Notes: generated by a model not told the origin, from the sequence alone. 64,000 nucleotides of DNA from Clostridia bacterium (GCA_017473085.1 JAFUNF010000021.1:62001-126000), one strand, 5' to 3'. Positions 46,824-54,943 are shown, counted from the stretch's first letter. Translations and numbers: made by a program.

Positions 46824-46849
46824 GATGGGTGAGCAAACGCTCACCCATC
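46824..46849. terminator. Hairpin after the remnant
   Basis: GATGGGTGAGC pairs with GCTCACCCATC around an AAAC loop. A-rich sequence lies on both sides; the clearer T-run is on the minus strand. It probably ends the superoxide reductase-ferritin transcript region. Confidence 0.6.
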
Positions 46850-47008
46850 AAAATATAATATGGAGTAATCAATAAAAGAACTGAAAGCTGTAAAATTAAA
46901 GCAACTCTTTAATTGGATTTTAGAAATGCTCACTTTAATTTGGTGAAAATATGTTGTATAATTAAGGTACAAAGGCGCTTTTGAATACAACAAAAAGGAA
47001 AATTTATT

Positions 47009-48121
47009 ATGAGTATAGGTGAAAAAATTAGGGATTTGCGAAAAAGCAAAAATATGACACAAGAGGATTTAGCAGAATGCTTGAATGTAACAATTTCTGC
47101 CGTTTCTCAATGGGAAATAGGTAAAACTATGCCTGATATAACAATGATTCCTATTATTTGCAATATTTTTGATGTTTCATCTGATAAATTACTTGAAATT
47201 GATTTGACAAAAAAGAATATAGAAATTGAAAATGTTAGGGCTGAGGCGGGAAAATATTACACCCGTGGCTTTGTTTTAGAAGGAAAAGAAATATTAAAGC
47301 AAGGACTTTTACGATTTCCAAATAACTATGGTATTATGTGTGACTATGTTCATGTGCTTGAATTAGAGAGGGATTTGCTATCTAAAGAAGAGGCAAAAAA
47401 GAACGAGGAAGAAATTATAAGACTTGGAGAAAAGATTGTTGCAGAATGTGATGATTTCAGTATTCGTGCAACCACTATTCAAAAGCTTTGCATGATTTAT
47501 AGTGACATTGGAAATGAAGATAGAGCCATTGAATTAGCAAACAAAATGCCATCTTACCCATTAAGCAGAGAATCTCTTTTAGGATTGATTTATAAGGGCG
47601 AAAAATTAAGAGACTTGGAAACCAATGTTCTGCTTTACGACCATGTGCAAGCGATGGCAAATAGAATAAAGTGGAATTATAAAATGGATTCGGGCGAGTG
47701 GCTATACACAGGAGATGAAAGAGCATTGCTTGTGAAAAAGCAAATCGATTTCCTAAAAATGATTTTTGAAGCCGAGGACTACGGCTTTTATAATGAAACA
47801 CTTTGCGATTCATACAAGGTTTTAGCAAGCCATAGTGCAAGACTAAACGATGAAAATCAAGCGCTATCTTACATTGAGCTTAGTGCAAATCACGCAATTA
47901 AATTTATAGAATATATGGCATGCAAGGAATTTAAATTTTCTTCGCTTCTTTTCAAGGGAAGAACTGAATTTCCAGCTATTCATCTTGATAGCAAATTCAA
48001 TTCTGCATACCATCTTCTTCAATTCTTTAAAGAGCCACAATTTGATTTTTTAAGAACAAATGAAAGATTTATAGAAATAACCAAAGAACTTGAAAAGTAT
48101 GCAGGAGAATGGCAAGTATAA
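47009..48121 (+). CDS. XRE-family regulator with TPR-like C-terminus
   Basis: The 370-residue protein has a classical XRE helix-turn-helix at residues 5-60 (IGEKIRDLRKSKNMTQEDLAECL ... ISAVSQWEIGKTMPD). A long helical part follows, with TPR-like repeats (KYYTRGFVLEGKEILKQGLLRFPNN, AIELANKMPSYPLSRESL). This layout recalls RRNPP-type regulators that sense peptides, although the resemblance is architectural only. A TATAAT at about 46970 lies upstream with a weak TTTAAT -35. It is followed by a strong terminator, so it is a single gene. The target is unknown. Confidence 0.82.
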   Translation: MSIGEKIRDLRKSKNMTQEDLAECLNVTISAVSQWEIGKTMPDITMIPIICNIFDVSSDKLLEIDLTKKNIEIENVRAEAGKYYTRGFVLEGKEILKQGLLRFPNNYGIMCDYVHVLELERDLLSKEEAKKNEEEIIRLGEKIVAECDDFSIRATTIQKLCMIYSDIGNEDRAIELANKMPSYPLSRESLLGLIYKGEKLRDLETNVLLYDHVQAMANRIKWNYKMDSGEWLYTGDERALLVKKQIDFLKMIFEAEDYGFYNETLCDSYKVLASHSARLNDENQALSYIELSANHAIKFIEYMACKEFKFSSLLFKGRTEFPAIHLDSKFNSAYHLLQFFKEPQFDFLRTNERFIEITKELEKYAGEWQV

Positions 48122-48136
48122 TTTCTCGCAGTAAAG

Positions 48137-48174
48137 AAAAAGCCTTGAAAACGCTAAGCTTTCAAGGCTTTTTT
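48137..48174 (+). terminator. Terminator of the XRE gene
   Basis: AAAAAGCCTTGAAA pairs with TTTCAAGGCTTTTTT, 15 bases after the stop. Confidence 0.92.
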
Positions 48175-48177
48175 GCT

Positions 48178-48474
48178 CGAAGTGGTGGGATGACTTCGCA
48201 ACAAGTTGCTCGTAACACATCTCAGCCTTAGATGTGCAGGCACCTCTCGACTTTGCTGCGACTCACTTTGTTCGCATGCATAAGTTCCACTTAGCCAATC
48301 ACACTTCGCATAATGCTCGTGTTCTTGGAGTGTTAATTATCGTTAGGCACACCCAATTCAAGCACAGCTTGAAGGTGGGCTTTCTCCCATAAACATACGA
48401 TAATAAAAACGGCATACCCAAAAAGGTACGCCGCTTTTATGGTCGAAGTGGCGATACCAGAGTCGAACCCACTT
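48178..48474. repeat. tRNA-end-containing structured repeat, copy A
   Basis: This unit shares its parts, in order, with a second copy at 52601-52830. An identical 41-bp block lies at 48178-48218. A 40-bp block with two mismatches lies at 48344-48383 and forms a hairpin TTCAAGC/GCTTGAA. A terminator-like hairpin follows at ~48405-48437, then TTATGGTCGAAGTGG at 48437-48451. The CGAAGTGGTGGGA motif at the start is, on the minus strand, a tRNA-like 3' end (TCCCACCACTTCG). At 48441-48474 the minus strand again reads like a degenerate T-loop and acceptor end (GGGTTCGACTC ... CACTTCGACCA). The unit lies upstream of the small-gene cassette. Confidence 0.75.
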
Positions 48475-48776
48475 GAAAAAGAGGAATTAAGCCTTGTGTT
48501 ATAAGGGTTTATGGTACTTTGAAAAACAGCTGGATTTTGTGAAAAATGTAAAATTACTTGCCAAAAAATAGTAAAATAATTTTGCTCATTTACATTGTGT
48601 CGCATTTTTAAGACAGGTGAAAATTGACAAGAGAGCATCTGCTTGCTATAATTTTATTGTACAAACAAAATAAAGCTTTTAAATTTTCAAAAAAAACAAT
48701 TCCGAAATATGTTTGACGTAAATTAGTAATAATTTGTTAATATCTTTAAGATATAGTAAGCAAAAAGGAGAAAAAT
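48475..48776. other. Intergenic region before the cassette
   Basis: This region is AT-rich with no gene. A weak promoter-like pair (TTGACG near 48713, GTTAAT 17 bases on) precedes the AAAAGGAG site of the first cassette gene. Confidence 0.45.
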
Positions 48777-49460
48777 ATGAGCACTAAAAACAGAATTTTT
48801 TCAAATAAATTTTCTCTTGTCGAGCATAAAGGTAAATTTGGCTTGAATAATGGAAAAAATGTAGTTTTATATCCTGTTTATGATTCGATATGGGAACTTG
48901 ATAGCTTTGATTTTATAATTGAGCAGAGTGGAAAATTTGGATATGCTGAATTTGACGAGCAAAATGAAACAGAGTTGCTTTTGCCCCTTTATGATGTTAT
49001 AATTAAGAAAGAACATGGTCTTTCTCTTGCAAAACGAACAGAGCAAGAAAACGAATATTTTTGGTATGACACAAAATCACATACCTTACATTCAAACACG
49101 ATGTATATTCGCTCATTTAGAGAATACGATTTGTTTGTTTCCACAAAAAAATGTGACTACAAAAAGCCCCCATTCCTTAAAAAATGGGGAGAGAGTATCT
49201 ATCTTGAAATACCCTATGATGTAAATGTGGATATTCTTTACGAAATACCCTGTGGCTCTTTTTCACTTTTTGTTGTGCTTGAGGAGCGTGAAAATGACGA
49301 GTATGAATATTGCCTTTTAATAGTAAAAACGGACGGACGTTACACCTTTACGACCTCGAAGAAAAGTGTTGAGAAACTATATAAAACATTACCGAGCTTA
49401 ACGGAGGAATTAAAATGCAGCTTGAAGAATACGATATGGCTTTTGCCAAGACAGAAATAA
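48777..49460 (+). CDS. WG-repeat-like protein
   Basis: The 227-residue protein opens with a WG-repeat-like motif (VEHKGKFGLNNGKNVVLYPVYDSI), followed by a second (GKFGYAEFDEQNETELLLPLYDVI). WG repeats form beta-propeller-like or solenoid modules of unclear function. The C-terminal half is beta-rich and unassigned. The last ~45 bases overlap the next gene, which has a far better ribosome site, and the terminal SLKNTIWLLPRQK looks like out-of-frame tail sequence. The stop may have been displaced by a small indel. It is the first gene of a six-gene unit. Confidence 0.7.
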   Translation: MSTKNRIFSNKFSLVEHKGKFGLNNGKNVVLYPVYDSIWELDSFDFIIEQSGKFGYAEFDEQNETELLLPLYDVIIKKEHGLSLAKRTEQENEYFWYDTKSHTLHSNTMYIRSFREYDLFVSTKKCDYKKPPFLKKWGESIYLEIPYDVNVDILYEIPCGSFSLFVVLEERENDEYEYCLLIVKTDGRYTFTTSKKSVEKLYKTLPSLTEELKCSLKNTIWLLPRQK

Positions 49461-50071
49461 TTTGCCATGGAGCACGTGCAACAAGAATCGGCGAAAGGCT
49501 TATACGCCAAACATGGAAATATTTAAAGAAAACAGAATTTGTAAAGGGTAATATAAGTGAAAACGAAAGGGAAGAAATGTTTAATTCAATCTCCCTGACC
49601 AGCCTCATTTCTTATCCTGATGACATAGAAAAAATAAACACGGATTGTGACATTGCGTTTCAAATTATATCGAGCGATGACAGAGCCGATAATGTAACTC
49701 TTGCAGAAGACAGAATAAAAGAAATCCCTTCCATAACGCTTGTTGCGGGCGAAGTCGAAAAGGAAATAAAAAACGCCACATATATAAGCATTGATGAAAG
49801 TGAAATTTTGGACACATTCCTCGATTTTTTCTCCGTTTATACCTTCCCACAGGAATATGGCGCAGACTTTGAGGAGCTAAGACCACTTTTTGAACATAAG
49901 GGAAAAATATCAACCGAAAAGAGCGAAAAATTCAATCTTTGCATATTTAGGAAAGCAAGCAGAAAGCACACTCTTGACAATGAAATTAAAAGTATAGAAC
50001 AAAAAAAAGAAAATTATATTCTTGTCAGCAGAATGGCAAGTGAAGATATAATAAAAATTTACAGTATATAA
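49415..50071 (+). CDS. Hypothetical protein of the cassette
   Basis: This 218-residue protein starts behind ACGGAGGAATTAAA, inside the end of the preceding gene. I do not recognise it with confidence. It is mixed alpha/beta. The segment QEYGADFEELRPLFEHKGKIS faintly recalls the FtsZ/tubulin C-terminal motif (DFADV...G), but no GTP-binding GGGTGTG loop exists, so at most it would be a degenerate relative. There is no membrane segment. It sits 14 bases before the SEL1-repeat gene and is co-transcribed with it. Confidence 0.65.
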   Translation: MQLEEYDMAFAKTEIICHGARATRIGERLIRQTWKYLKKTEFVKGNISENEREEMFNSISLTSLISYPDDIEKINTDCDIAFQIISSDDRADNVTLAEDRIKEIPSITLVAGEVEKEIKNATYISIDESEILDTFLDFFSVYTFPQEYGADFEELRPLFEHKGKISTEKSEKFNLCIFRKASRKHTLDNEIKSIEQKKENYILVSRMASEDIIKIYSI

Positions 50072-50084
50072 AAGGAGAACTATT

Positions 50085-50645
50085 ATGGAACAAAAGAAAA
50101 TTGACGAATTACTCGAAAAAATGGAAGAAGAGATTGACGAGGTAAGAGAAAATTCTCTGTATGAAAAAGAAACAATTTTAGAAGAATATGCTGAGATGGG
50201 AATAGCCGAGGCAATTTATCAGCTTGCAGAGCTTGAACGATATGAGCTTGATAATAATGAATATGCGGAAGAGTTATATAATCAAGCCGCTGAAAAGGGA
50301 TACCCAAAAGCATATTGGAAACTGGGAATAATATATTCGACCCCTAAATTCGCAGGGGGATATGAGGATGACGAAAAGGCAAAGGAGCTTTACGAAAAGG
50401 CAGCAGAGCTAGGTTGCGCCGAAGCGTCTTATGAGCTTGGTGAAATTTACAACAGTGGAATCGGAGTAGAGCAAGACAAACAAAAGGCATTCAGCTATTT
50501 TGAAAAATCTGCTGAGGAAGGTTATCCAGAAGCACTTGCAACATTATCCGCATTTTATGCAAACGGAATAGTCGTTGAAAAGGATATAGAAAAGGCATTT
50601 GAGCTTGCATACAAAGCTTATATAGAACTAAATAATAGAGGATAA
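50085..50645 (+). CDS. SEL1-repeat protein
   Basis: The 186-residue protein has an acidic N-terminal coiled coil, then about four SEL1/TPR-like repeats with the typical A...LG..Y..G.gv..D..kA..y..kAAe.G pattern (AKELYEKAAELGCAEASYELG; KAFSYFEKSAEEGYPEALATL). Such solenoids bind other proteins. There is no signal peptide, so it is cytoplasmic. The ribosome site AAAGGAG precedes it. It lies 14 bases after the previous gene and 2 bases before the next. It is probably an adaptor in whatever the cassette encodes. Confidence 0.88.
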   Translation: MEQKKIDELLEKMEEEIDEVRENSLYEKETILEEYAEMGIAEAIYQLAELERYELDNNEYAEELYNQAAEKGYPKAYWKLGIIYSTPKFAGGYEDDEKAKELYEKAAELGCAEASYELGEIYNSGIGVEQDKQKAFSYFEKSAEEGYPEALATLSAFYANGIVVEKDIEKAFELAYKAYIELNNRG

Positions 50646-50647
50646 TT

Positions 50648-51220
50648 ATGAGAGCAAAAGAATTTTGGAAAGAATTTAAGAAACTATTTAGACAAGGTAG
50701 CGAATCGCTGAAGGTTGCTCAAGAAAATTGGGATTGCGAAAGAGATTTTACTAATGAATTTATTAATAAAAAAATCCCTCAAATAATGAGCAATGAAGAA
50801 AAATACAAAACTGAATTTGAGTACTTTCGAATTGATATAATAGCATACACGCAAAGAAAAGAAGAAGCAAAGGCAATCGAATATAATTATAATGGAAAAT
50901 ATTATTTAGAGCCTTATCTTTGGGATTTGGAAATAGCCTTTGAACACGAAAACAAAAATAGAAAGTGGCTTGACGAGATAGTTAAGCTATCACATATAAG
51001 GTGTCCGTTGCGTGTAGTTGTGGGATATGCACCGATTAAAAATCGTGATGTGCATCTTCAATATGCGGCAAATGTTTTGTCTAAAAAGCTTGGAGATAGT
51101 TTGCCAGATAAAGAAGAATTCATACTCATTTTAGGAAAGAGTGGTATAAATGGCAACAAAGTGAACGAGGATACATATAAAGCATACATATATGAAAACG
51201 GAGAATTTAAAAAATTATAA
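50648..51220 (+). CDS. PD-(D/E)XK-like hypothetical protein
   Basis: The 190-residue protein has EFEYFRIDIIAYTQ near residue 58, then WDLEIAFEHENKNRKWLDEIVKLSHI near 97 and LRVVVGYAP near 127. The order D, then ExEN before a helix, then a hydrophobic strand resembles the PD-(D/E)XK nuclease fold, where the ExE/N pair takes the place of ExK. Catalysis is not assured. The start follows the SEL1 gene by 2 bases and the stop overlaps the next ATG (TAATGG). If it is active, it is the only enzyme in the cassette. Confidence 0.7.
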   Translation: MRAKEFWKEFKKLFRQGSESLKVAQENWDCERDFTNEFINKKIPQIMSNEEKYKTEFEYFRIDIIAYTQRKEEAKAIEYNYNGKYYLEPYLWDLEIAFEHENKNRKWLDEIVKLSHIRCPLRVVVGYAPIKNRDVHLQYAANVLSKKLGDSLPDKEEFILILGKSGINGNKVNEDTYKAYIYENGEFKKL

Positions 51221-52308
51221 TGGAACAATTTGTGTTTTTTAACGAATTAGACAAAAAAGAGCCTCGGTTTGATGATGCTTACGAGTGCCTCGGCGATGAA
51301 AAAGTCGATTTTTATATAGTAAAAAGCAAGGATGAGTATTATGCAATATATGCAAATGGTGAGCAAAAGAAATTACCGCCTATTTGTCATAGCCTTTGCT
51401 TTGTAAATGGATTGGGTAAAATTAGAGTTTGGGATAAGTTTGGATTTGTTGATTCTGACGGGAACACAGTGATAGAGCCAAAATATGTAAATGTACATTT
51501 CCCCTATGAAGGCTTGATAGCTGTAACTGAAGCTTGGGAAGAAGGAGTAAGCTTTCTTGATATGCAGGGCAATGAGGTGATACCTCCTAAATTTCGCACT
51601 TCTATTTCATTTAACGAGGGATTAGCTGGCGTTATGGTGCAAACCGAAAGAGGCTATAAATGGGGTTTTATAGATAAAAAGGGTGAAATGGTTATAAAAC
51701 CAAAATACTCTTATGTATCTAGCTTTCATAATGGATTTGCAGAGGTGAGGATAGGTAACAGAGTTACATATATAAACAAGCAAGGCAAGGAGATAAGATA
51801 CTTATCAAAAAGACGCCCGGAATTTAAGTGTGGCAGAATGAGCTTTTGCAAGAATAGACGTCACGGATTTATTAACGAAAACAATGAAATAGTAATTCCT
51901 GCACAATATACAATGGTAAAGGATTTTTACGAGGGTCTTGCGGGAGTAAAAAGAAAAGGCGAAAAATGGGGCTTTATAGACACAGACGGAAACACAGTAA
52001 TAGAGCCTCAATTTGATGATGTAGCCTATTTTAGCGAGGGGCTTTGTGCGGTCAGAATAGGTGAAAACTGGGGATACATAGATAAAACTGGAAATGTAGT
52101 AATAAAGCCTCGCTTTGAGGAAGCAGGCGAGTTTTCTAACCTTTGTGCAGAGGCGGGAGAAAATTATAAGGTAGGAATAATAGACAAAAACGGAAATTAT
52201 TTAATTGAGCCTATGTTTGACATAGTTAGACCATTTGATTATGAAGGGTGCAGAATTGTAAAAATAGGTGAAAAATACGATATTATTAAGGTGAGAAAAA
52301 ATGACTAA
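51220..52308 (+). CDS. WG-repeat protein
   Basis: The 362-residue protein consists almost wholly of WG beta repeats, about seven of them, with the pattern gkwGFIDkdGn.vIePqYd.v..F.eGla.V: KFGFVDSDGNTVIEP, KWGFIDKKGEMVIKP, KWGFIDTDGNTVIEP and NWGYIDKTGNVVIKP. WG proteins are repeat scaffolds thought to bind proteins or envelope structures. There is no signal peptide. The start codon overlaps the previous stop by one base, and its end overlaps the next start by eight bases, so the cassette is translationally coupled. Confidence 0.92.
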   Translation: MEQFVFFNELDKKEPRFDDAYECLGDEKVDFYIVKSKDEYYAIYANGEQKKLPPICHSLCFVNGLGKIRVWDKFGFVDSDGNTVIEPKYVNVHFPYEGLIAVTEAWEEGVSFLDMQGNEVIPPKFRTSISFNEGLAGVMVQTERGYKWGFIDKKGEMVIKPKYSYVSSFHNGFAEVRIGNRVTYINKQGKEIRYLSKRRPEFKCGRMSFCKNRRHGFINENNEIVIPAQYTMVKDFYEGLAGVKRKGEKWGFIDTDGNTVIEPQFDDVAYFSEGLCAVRIGENWGYIDKTGNVVIKPRFEEAGEFSNLCAEAGENYKVGIIDKNGNYLIEPMFDIVRPFDYEGCRIVKIGEKYDIIKVRKND

Positions 52309-52504
52309 GCAAGAATTTATATATGACGGCTGTGGCAGACGAATTGGCTGGATTGAAACAGACGAAAAAGGCAATAAGCGCGCTTGCAGTATGACAAAGG
52401 GTGTTGTTGGCTACTACTATAAAGACACAAATCGCACAGTTGAAGCATCAACAGGTAGAAATGTATCCTTCTGCGATTCTGTAATTTCACTACTGTTTAA
52501 ATAA
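52301..52504 (+). CDS. Small hypothetical protein ending the cassette
   Basis: The 67-residue protein begins inside the end of the WG gene. The N-terminal half (YDGCGRRIGWIETDEKGNKRA) looks like a single WG-like or YD-like beta hairpin unit; the remainder is GYYYKDTNRTVEASTG. The function is unknown. A terminator follows four bases later. Confidence 0.65.
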   Translation: MTKQEFIYDGCGRRIGWIETDEKGNKRACSMTKGVVGYYYKDTNRTVEASTGRNVSFCDSVISLLFK

Positions 52505-52507
52505 CGG

Positions 52508-52539
52508 AAAAGGACTACTCAAATCGAGTAGTCCTTTTT
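52508..52539 (+). terminator. Terminator of the cassette
   Basis: AAAAGGACTACTC pairs with GAGTAGTCCTTTTT around a five-base loop. Confidence 0.92.
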
Positions 52540-52600
52540 CATATCTCTAATTACCCATTTGGGATTAACACTACGCTGGTTCGAATTAGAGACAGGTGGT

Positions 52601-52830
52601 CGAAGTGGTGGGATGACTTCGCAACAAGTTGCTCGTAACACCTCGTGCGTCTTATGAATGCGAGTATTCAACGACTTACTCGCTAGGCACACCCAATTCA
52701 AGCAGAGCTTGAAGGTGGGTTTTCAGCAAACCACAACGATAACAAAAGACCCACTCAAAAGAGTAGGTCCCTTGTTATGGTCAAGTGGTGGGATTCAAAC
52801 CCACGGCCTCATGGTCCCGAATGGCGAATA
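52601..52830. repeat. tRNA-end-containing structured repeat, copy B
   Basis: This is the second copy of the unit at 48178. The 41-bp block at 52601-52641 is identical, and the hairpin block at 52684-52723 has two differences. A terminator-like hairpin (GACCCACTC/GAGTAGGTC) follows at ~52748-52770, then TTATGGTCAAGTGG at 52775-52788. The sequence between the blocks differs from copy A in content and length. Copies A and B, about 4.4 kb apart in the same orientation, bracket the six-gene cassette. Confidence 0.78.
52781..52823 (-). pseudogene. 3' half of a tRNA (Pro-like) as a remnant
   Basis: On the minus strand a perfect T-arm (GTGGG-TTTGAAT-CCCAC) is followed by CACTTGACCA. It is preceded by AGGCC and CCATG and by the anticodon-loop-like TTCGGGA, as in proline tRNAs with anticodon CGG. 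The 5' side of the anticodon stem no longer pairs, no D-arm follows, and the acceptor strand is one base short. It is a fragment such as integrative elements leave at tRNA attachment sites. Confidence 0.6.
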
Positions 52831-53123
52831 GACAGTTTTTGCCATCATTTCCCCTCATCTTGGTACCTTTCCTCTCGGAAAACCATGCTTTCGTGACCTC
52901 TTGTGAACACTGTTTCCACATAGTCCACTCCCGTGTATGGTCTAAAGGTGTGGTCAAACCACAAATTCAACTCAAAAACCCCACCCTGTGTACGATTACC
53001 ACCATATTAACATATAATCCCCAAATTTGCAACCCTGTGTACAAAAAACCACACACCGTTGCATTTTTTCTTTTTGCCAAACCTCAAATTTTGATACGCA
53101 GTAATCAAAGATTAAGCCAACGA
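52824..53123. other. Non-coding stretch beside the tRNA remnant
   Basis: No credible gene is seen. The decamer CCCTGTGTAC occurs twice (~52983 and ~53031). An open plus-strand frame across it is composed of remnant sequence without a ribosome site. Confidence 0.5.
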
Positions 53124-53153
53124 AAAACGAGGAGTGAATTCACTCCTCGTTTT
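53124..53153 (-). terminator. Terminator of the DUF4143 ATPase gene
   Basis: This is a perfect 15+15 inverted repeat, AAAACGAGGAGTGAA with its complement, just past the minus-strand stop at 53161, flanked by A/T runs on both sides. Confidence 0.88.
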
Positions 53154-53160
53154 AACGTAC

Positions 53161-54510
53161 TTAAATTAGCATAGATGAATCATCAAAGCTTTGCTTCAAA
53201 AACATAACGAAATAAATCGGAAGATAAGTTATCTTTTGTACGGATTTTATTTCTCGTTCATTTGACAGAACAAATCCTTCCGAAACAGGATATGATTTGT
53301 TTGAGAGAAAATGATTTAGTGCACTATGGATACTGTAATCACGACCACTCTTTACCTCAACCGGTAAAACAGATAGCTTTCCATAATCATCAATTAAGAA
53401 ATCTACCTCGCCATTTTTGCGATTATCATAATAAAATAGCTTGTGACCGAGAGTCTTAAGCTGACCTGCGACAGCAGTTTCATACAATGCGCCAAGGTTT
53501 ATAGACCTTATATCCTCAAGGATTGGCTTTGTGTTCGTCTTGAATAGAATGTTAGAGAGCAAGCCAACATCGTTCATATATAGCTTTAATAGATTTTTGT
53601 CCTCGGATTGACAAAGAGGGAACACAGGATTTGAAATTGCCTTTACATCAAGTGCAATGCCACTACTAATCAAATAATCGAATTCATCTACATAGTTGGC
53701 AAAGCGCTTTCCCTTGATTCCTTCAATGTCCTTTATTATAATGCGCTTGTTGACACCCTGCATAGTAGAAGGAAGCATATCATAAATTCGTTTGATTTTA
53801 AGCTTTCTTTCCTTGTCGTACTTGCTTGCATCCTCTCCGTAAAATCTTATAATGTCATCTTGTATTTGCCTTATTTTCATAACATTACGAGAGGATAAAA
53901 ATTCATTTACACAGTCAGGCAACCCACCAACAATTAAATACTTTTTGAACAAATCAAGTAGCCTTTCGTGCATAGCTACATCTAAGCTTTGACGAGCATT
54001 AAATTTTTCCTCAAGGGAGCTTATTGCATCAAAGGAGAAGCCGTTGGCAATTAAAAATTCCTCAAAGTCAAGCTGATACATTCTTTTGACCTCAATTGAG
54101 CCAATTGGAATCGAGCTTGTGTCTGCAAGAGTTACACCGAGTAAAGAACCACTTGCAATATATGTGTATTTGTCGTCCTGCTTTAAGAATTTTAAAAGAG
54201 TAATGAACTGAGGATATTCTTGGATTTCGTCAAGAAAAATAAGAGTACTTTTCTTGTCCTTCATTTTATCGCCATGAATTGTACTAAGCGTAAAATAAAA
54301 ATCATCAATAGACCTTACCTTTTCAAATAAACGCTCACCTTGCTTGTCCTCGACAAAGTTAAGCTCAATATAATTTTCAAAAAGCTCCTTGCCACACTTC
54401 CTTACAATATATGACTTTCCAATCTGCCTTGCACCGTCGATAACTAAAATTTTGTTGCTTTCGTTTTGAAGCCAATTCTTAATAAAGCTTTCAATCTTTC
54501 TGTATAGCAT
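53161..54510 (-). CDS. AAA_14/DUF4143 ATPase
   Basis: The 449-residue protein has Walker A DGARQIGKS near residue 26, Walker B TLIFLDEIQEYP near 89 and sensor-like YIASGSLLGV near 117. The DUF4143 C-terminal domain follows, with the PD-(D/E)XK-like end NGEVDFLIDDYGKLSVLPVEVKSG near 385-408 (D, ExK). These ATPases are widespread single-gene accessory loci of uncertain role, often near defence genes. The start at 54510 follows TAGGAGGG. The upstream region carries four repeats of an 11-mer spaced exactly 33 bp, one overlapping the promoter, so the gene is probably tightly regulated. Confidence 0.93.
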   Translation of the reverse strand: MLYRKIESFIKNWLQNESNKILVIDGARQIGKSYIVRKCGKELFENYIELNFVEDKQGERLFEKVRSIDDFYFTLSTIHGDKMKDKKSTLIFLDEIQEYPQFITLLKFLKQDDKYTYIASGSLLGVTLADTSSIPIGSIEVKRMYQLDFEEFLIANGFSFDAISSLEEKFNARQSLDVAMHERLLDLFKKYLIVGGLPDCVNEFLSSRNVMKIRQIQDDIIRFYGEDASKYDKERKLKIKRIYDMLPSTMQGVNKRIIIKDIEGIKGKRFANYVDEFDYLISSGIALDVKAISNPVFPLCQSEDKNLLKLYMNDVGLLSNILFKTNTKPILEDIRSINLGALYETAVAGQLKTLGHKLFYYDNRKNGEVDFLIDDYGKLSVLPVEVKSGRDYSIHSALNHFLSNKSYPVSEGFVLSNEREIKSVQKITYLPIYFVMFLKQSFDDSSMLI

Positions 54511-54524
54511 ATTACCCTCCTAAA

Positions 54525-54634
54525 ACACTTTTCAAACATAGTATAACATACATTTTTACACTTTTCAATAGTTTTAACATAATAAAAAATACACTTTTCA
54601 AATAAATTTCGACCAAAACAAACACACTTTTGCA
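54525..54634 (-). repeat. Four 11-mers with exact 33-bp spacing upstream of the ATPase
   Basis: ACACTTTTCAA occurs at 54525, 54558 and 54591, and as ACACTTTTGCA at 54624; on the gene's strand it reads TTGAAAAGTGT. The spacing is 33 bp each time, about three helical turns, so all copies face the same side of the DNA. The intervening 22 bp are not conserved. Operator-like binding by a cooperative regulator is inferred. Confidence 0.85.
54540..54568 (-). promoter_or_regulatory. Promoter of the DUF4143 gene inside the repeats
   Basis: On the minus strand TTGAAA (54563-54568, the start of the second repeat), a 17-base spacer and TATACT (54540-54545) form a good promoter. The repeat is thus the -35 box, so any protein bound to it would block RNA polymerase. 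Confidence 0.75.
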
Positions 54635-54828
54635 TTTTTCTCACCTAAAACCGAAAGAGAAGCAAATAAAAAAATTTTCAATATTACTTTCTTTCGATAT
54701 TCAAAATTTGCTCCACAGTAGACAAAGAAAAAGCTTGTAACATCACACTCCAAGCCAAAATGACGGAGAGCATGAGACTTAAACTCGCGTGACGTGCCAG
54801 CAGGTAGAAAATATGTAGTTTTTATAAA

Positions 54829-54921
54829 ATATTTTTGTAAAATGTTGTTCGATTCTATTGACTTTACAAAAAAATATAGTATAATATATTTGTATGATGT
54901 TATAAAATGCTACAAAAATAT
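54829..54921. promoter_or_regulatory. Restriction-modification promoter with flanking inverted repeat
   Basis: TTGACT (54858-54863) and TATAAT (54880-54885) with a 16-base spacer drive the regulator and restriction genes. ATATTTTTGTA at 54829-54839 and its exact complement TACAAAAATAT at 54911-54921 flank the promoter. A near copy, TACAAAAAAATAT, overlaps the spacer. These are candidate operators for the winged-helix protein encoded next. Confidence 0.7.
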
Positions 54922-54943
54922 GTAATGATAAGGAGGTGCTTCT

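Noticed and set aside
48178-48474. Complete tRNA gene on the minus strand
   Set aside because: Only T-loop and acceptor-like pieces are present; no D-arm, anticodon arm or matching 5' acceptor strand could be folded.
52785-53174. 129-residue plus-strand frame
   Set aside because: It runs through the tRNA remnant and non-coding sequence and resembles the false frames commonly created by tRNA fragments.
54525-54634. 33-bp-phased repeats considered as a tiny CRISPR
   Set aside because: The repeats are 11 bp with 22-bp gaps, no cas genes are near, and one copy is a -35 box.
54444-54644. Minus-strand frame with an EKC repeat every 11 residues
   Set aside because: The periodicity is the 33-bp operator array read as codons, and it overlaps the promoter of the ATPase.
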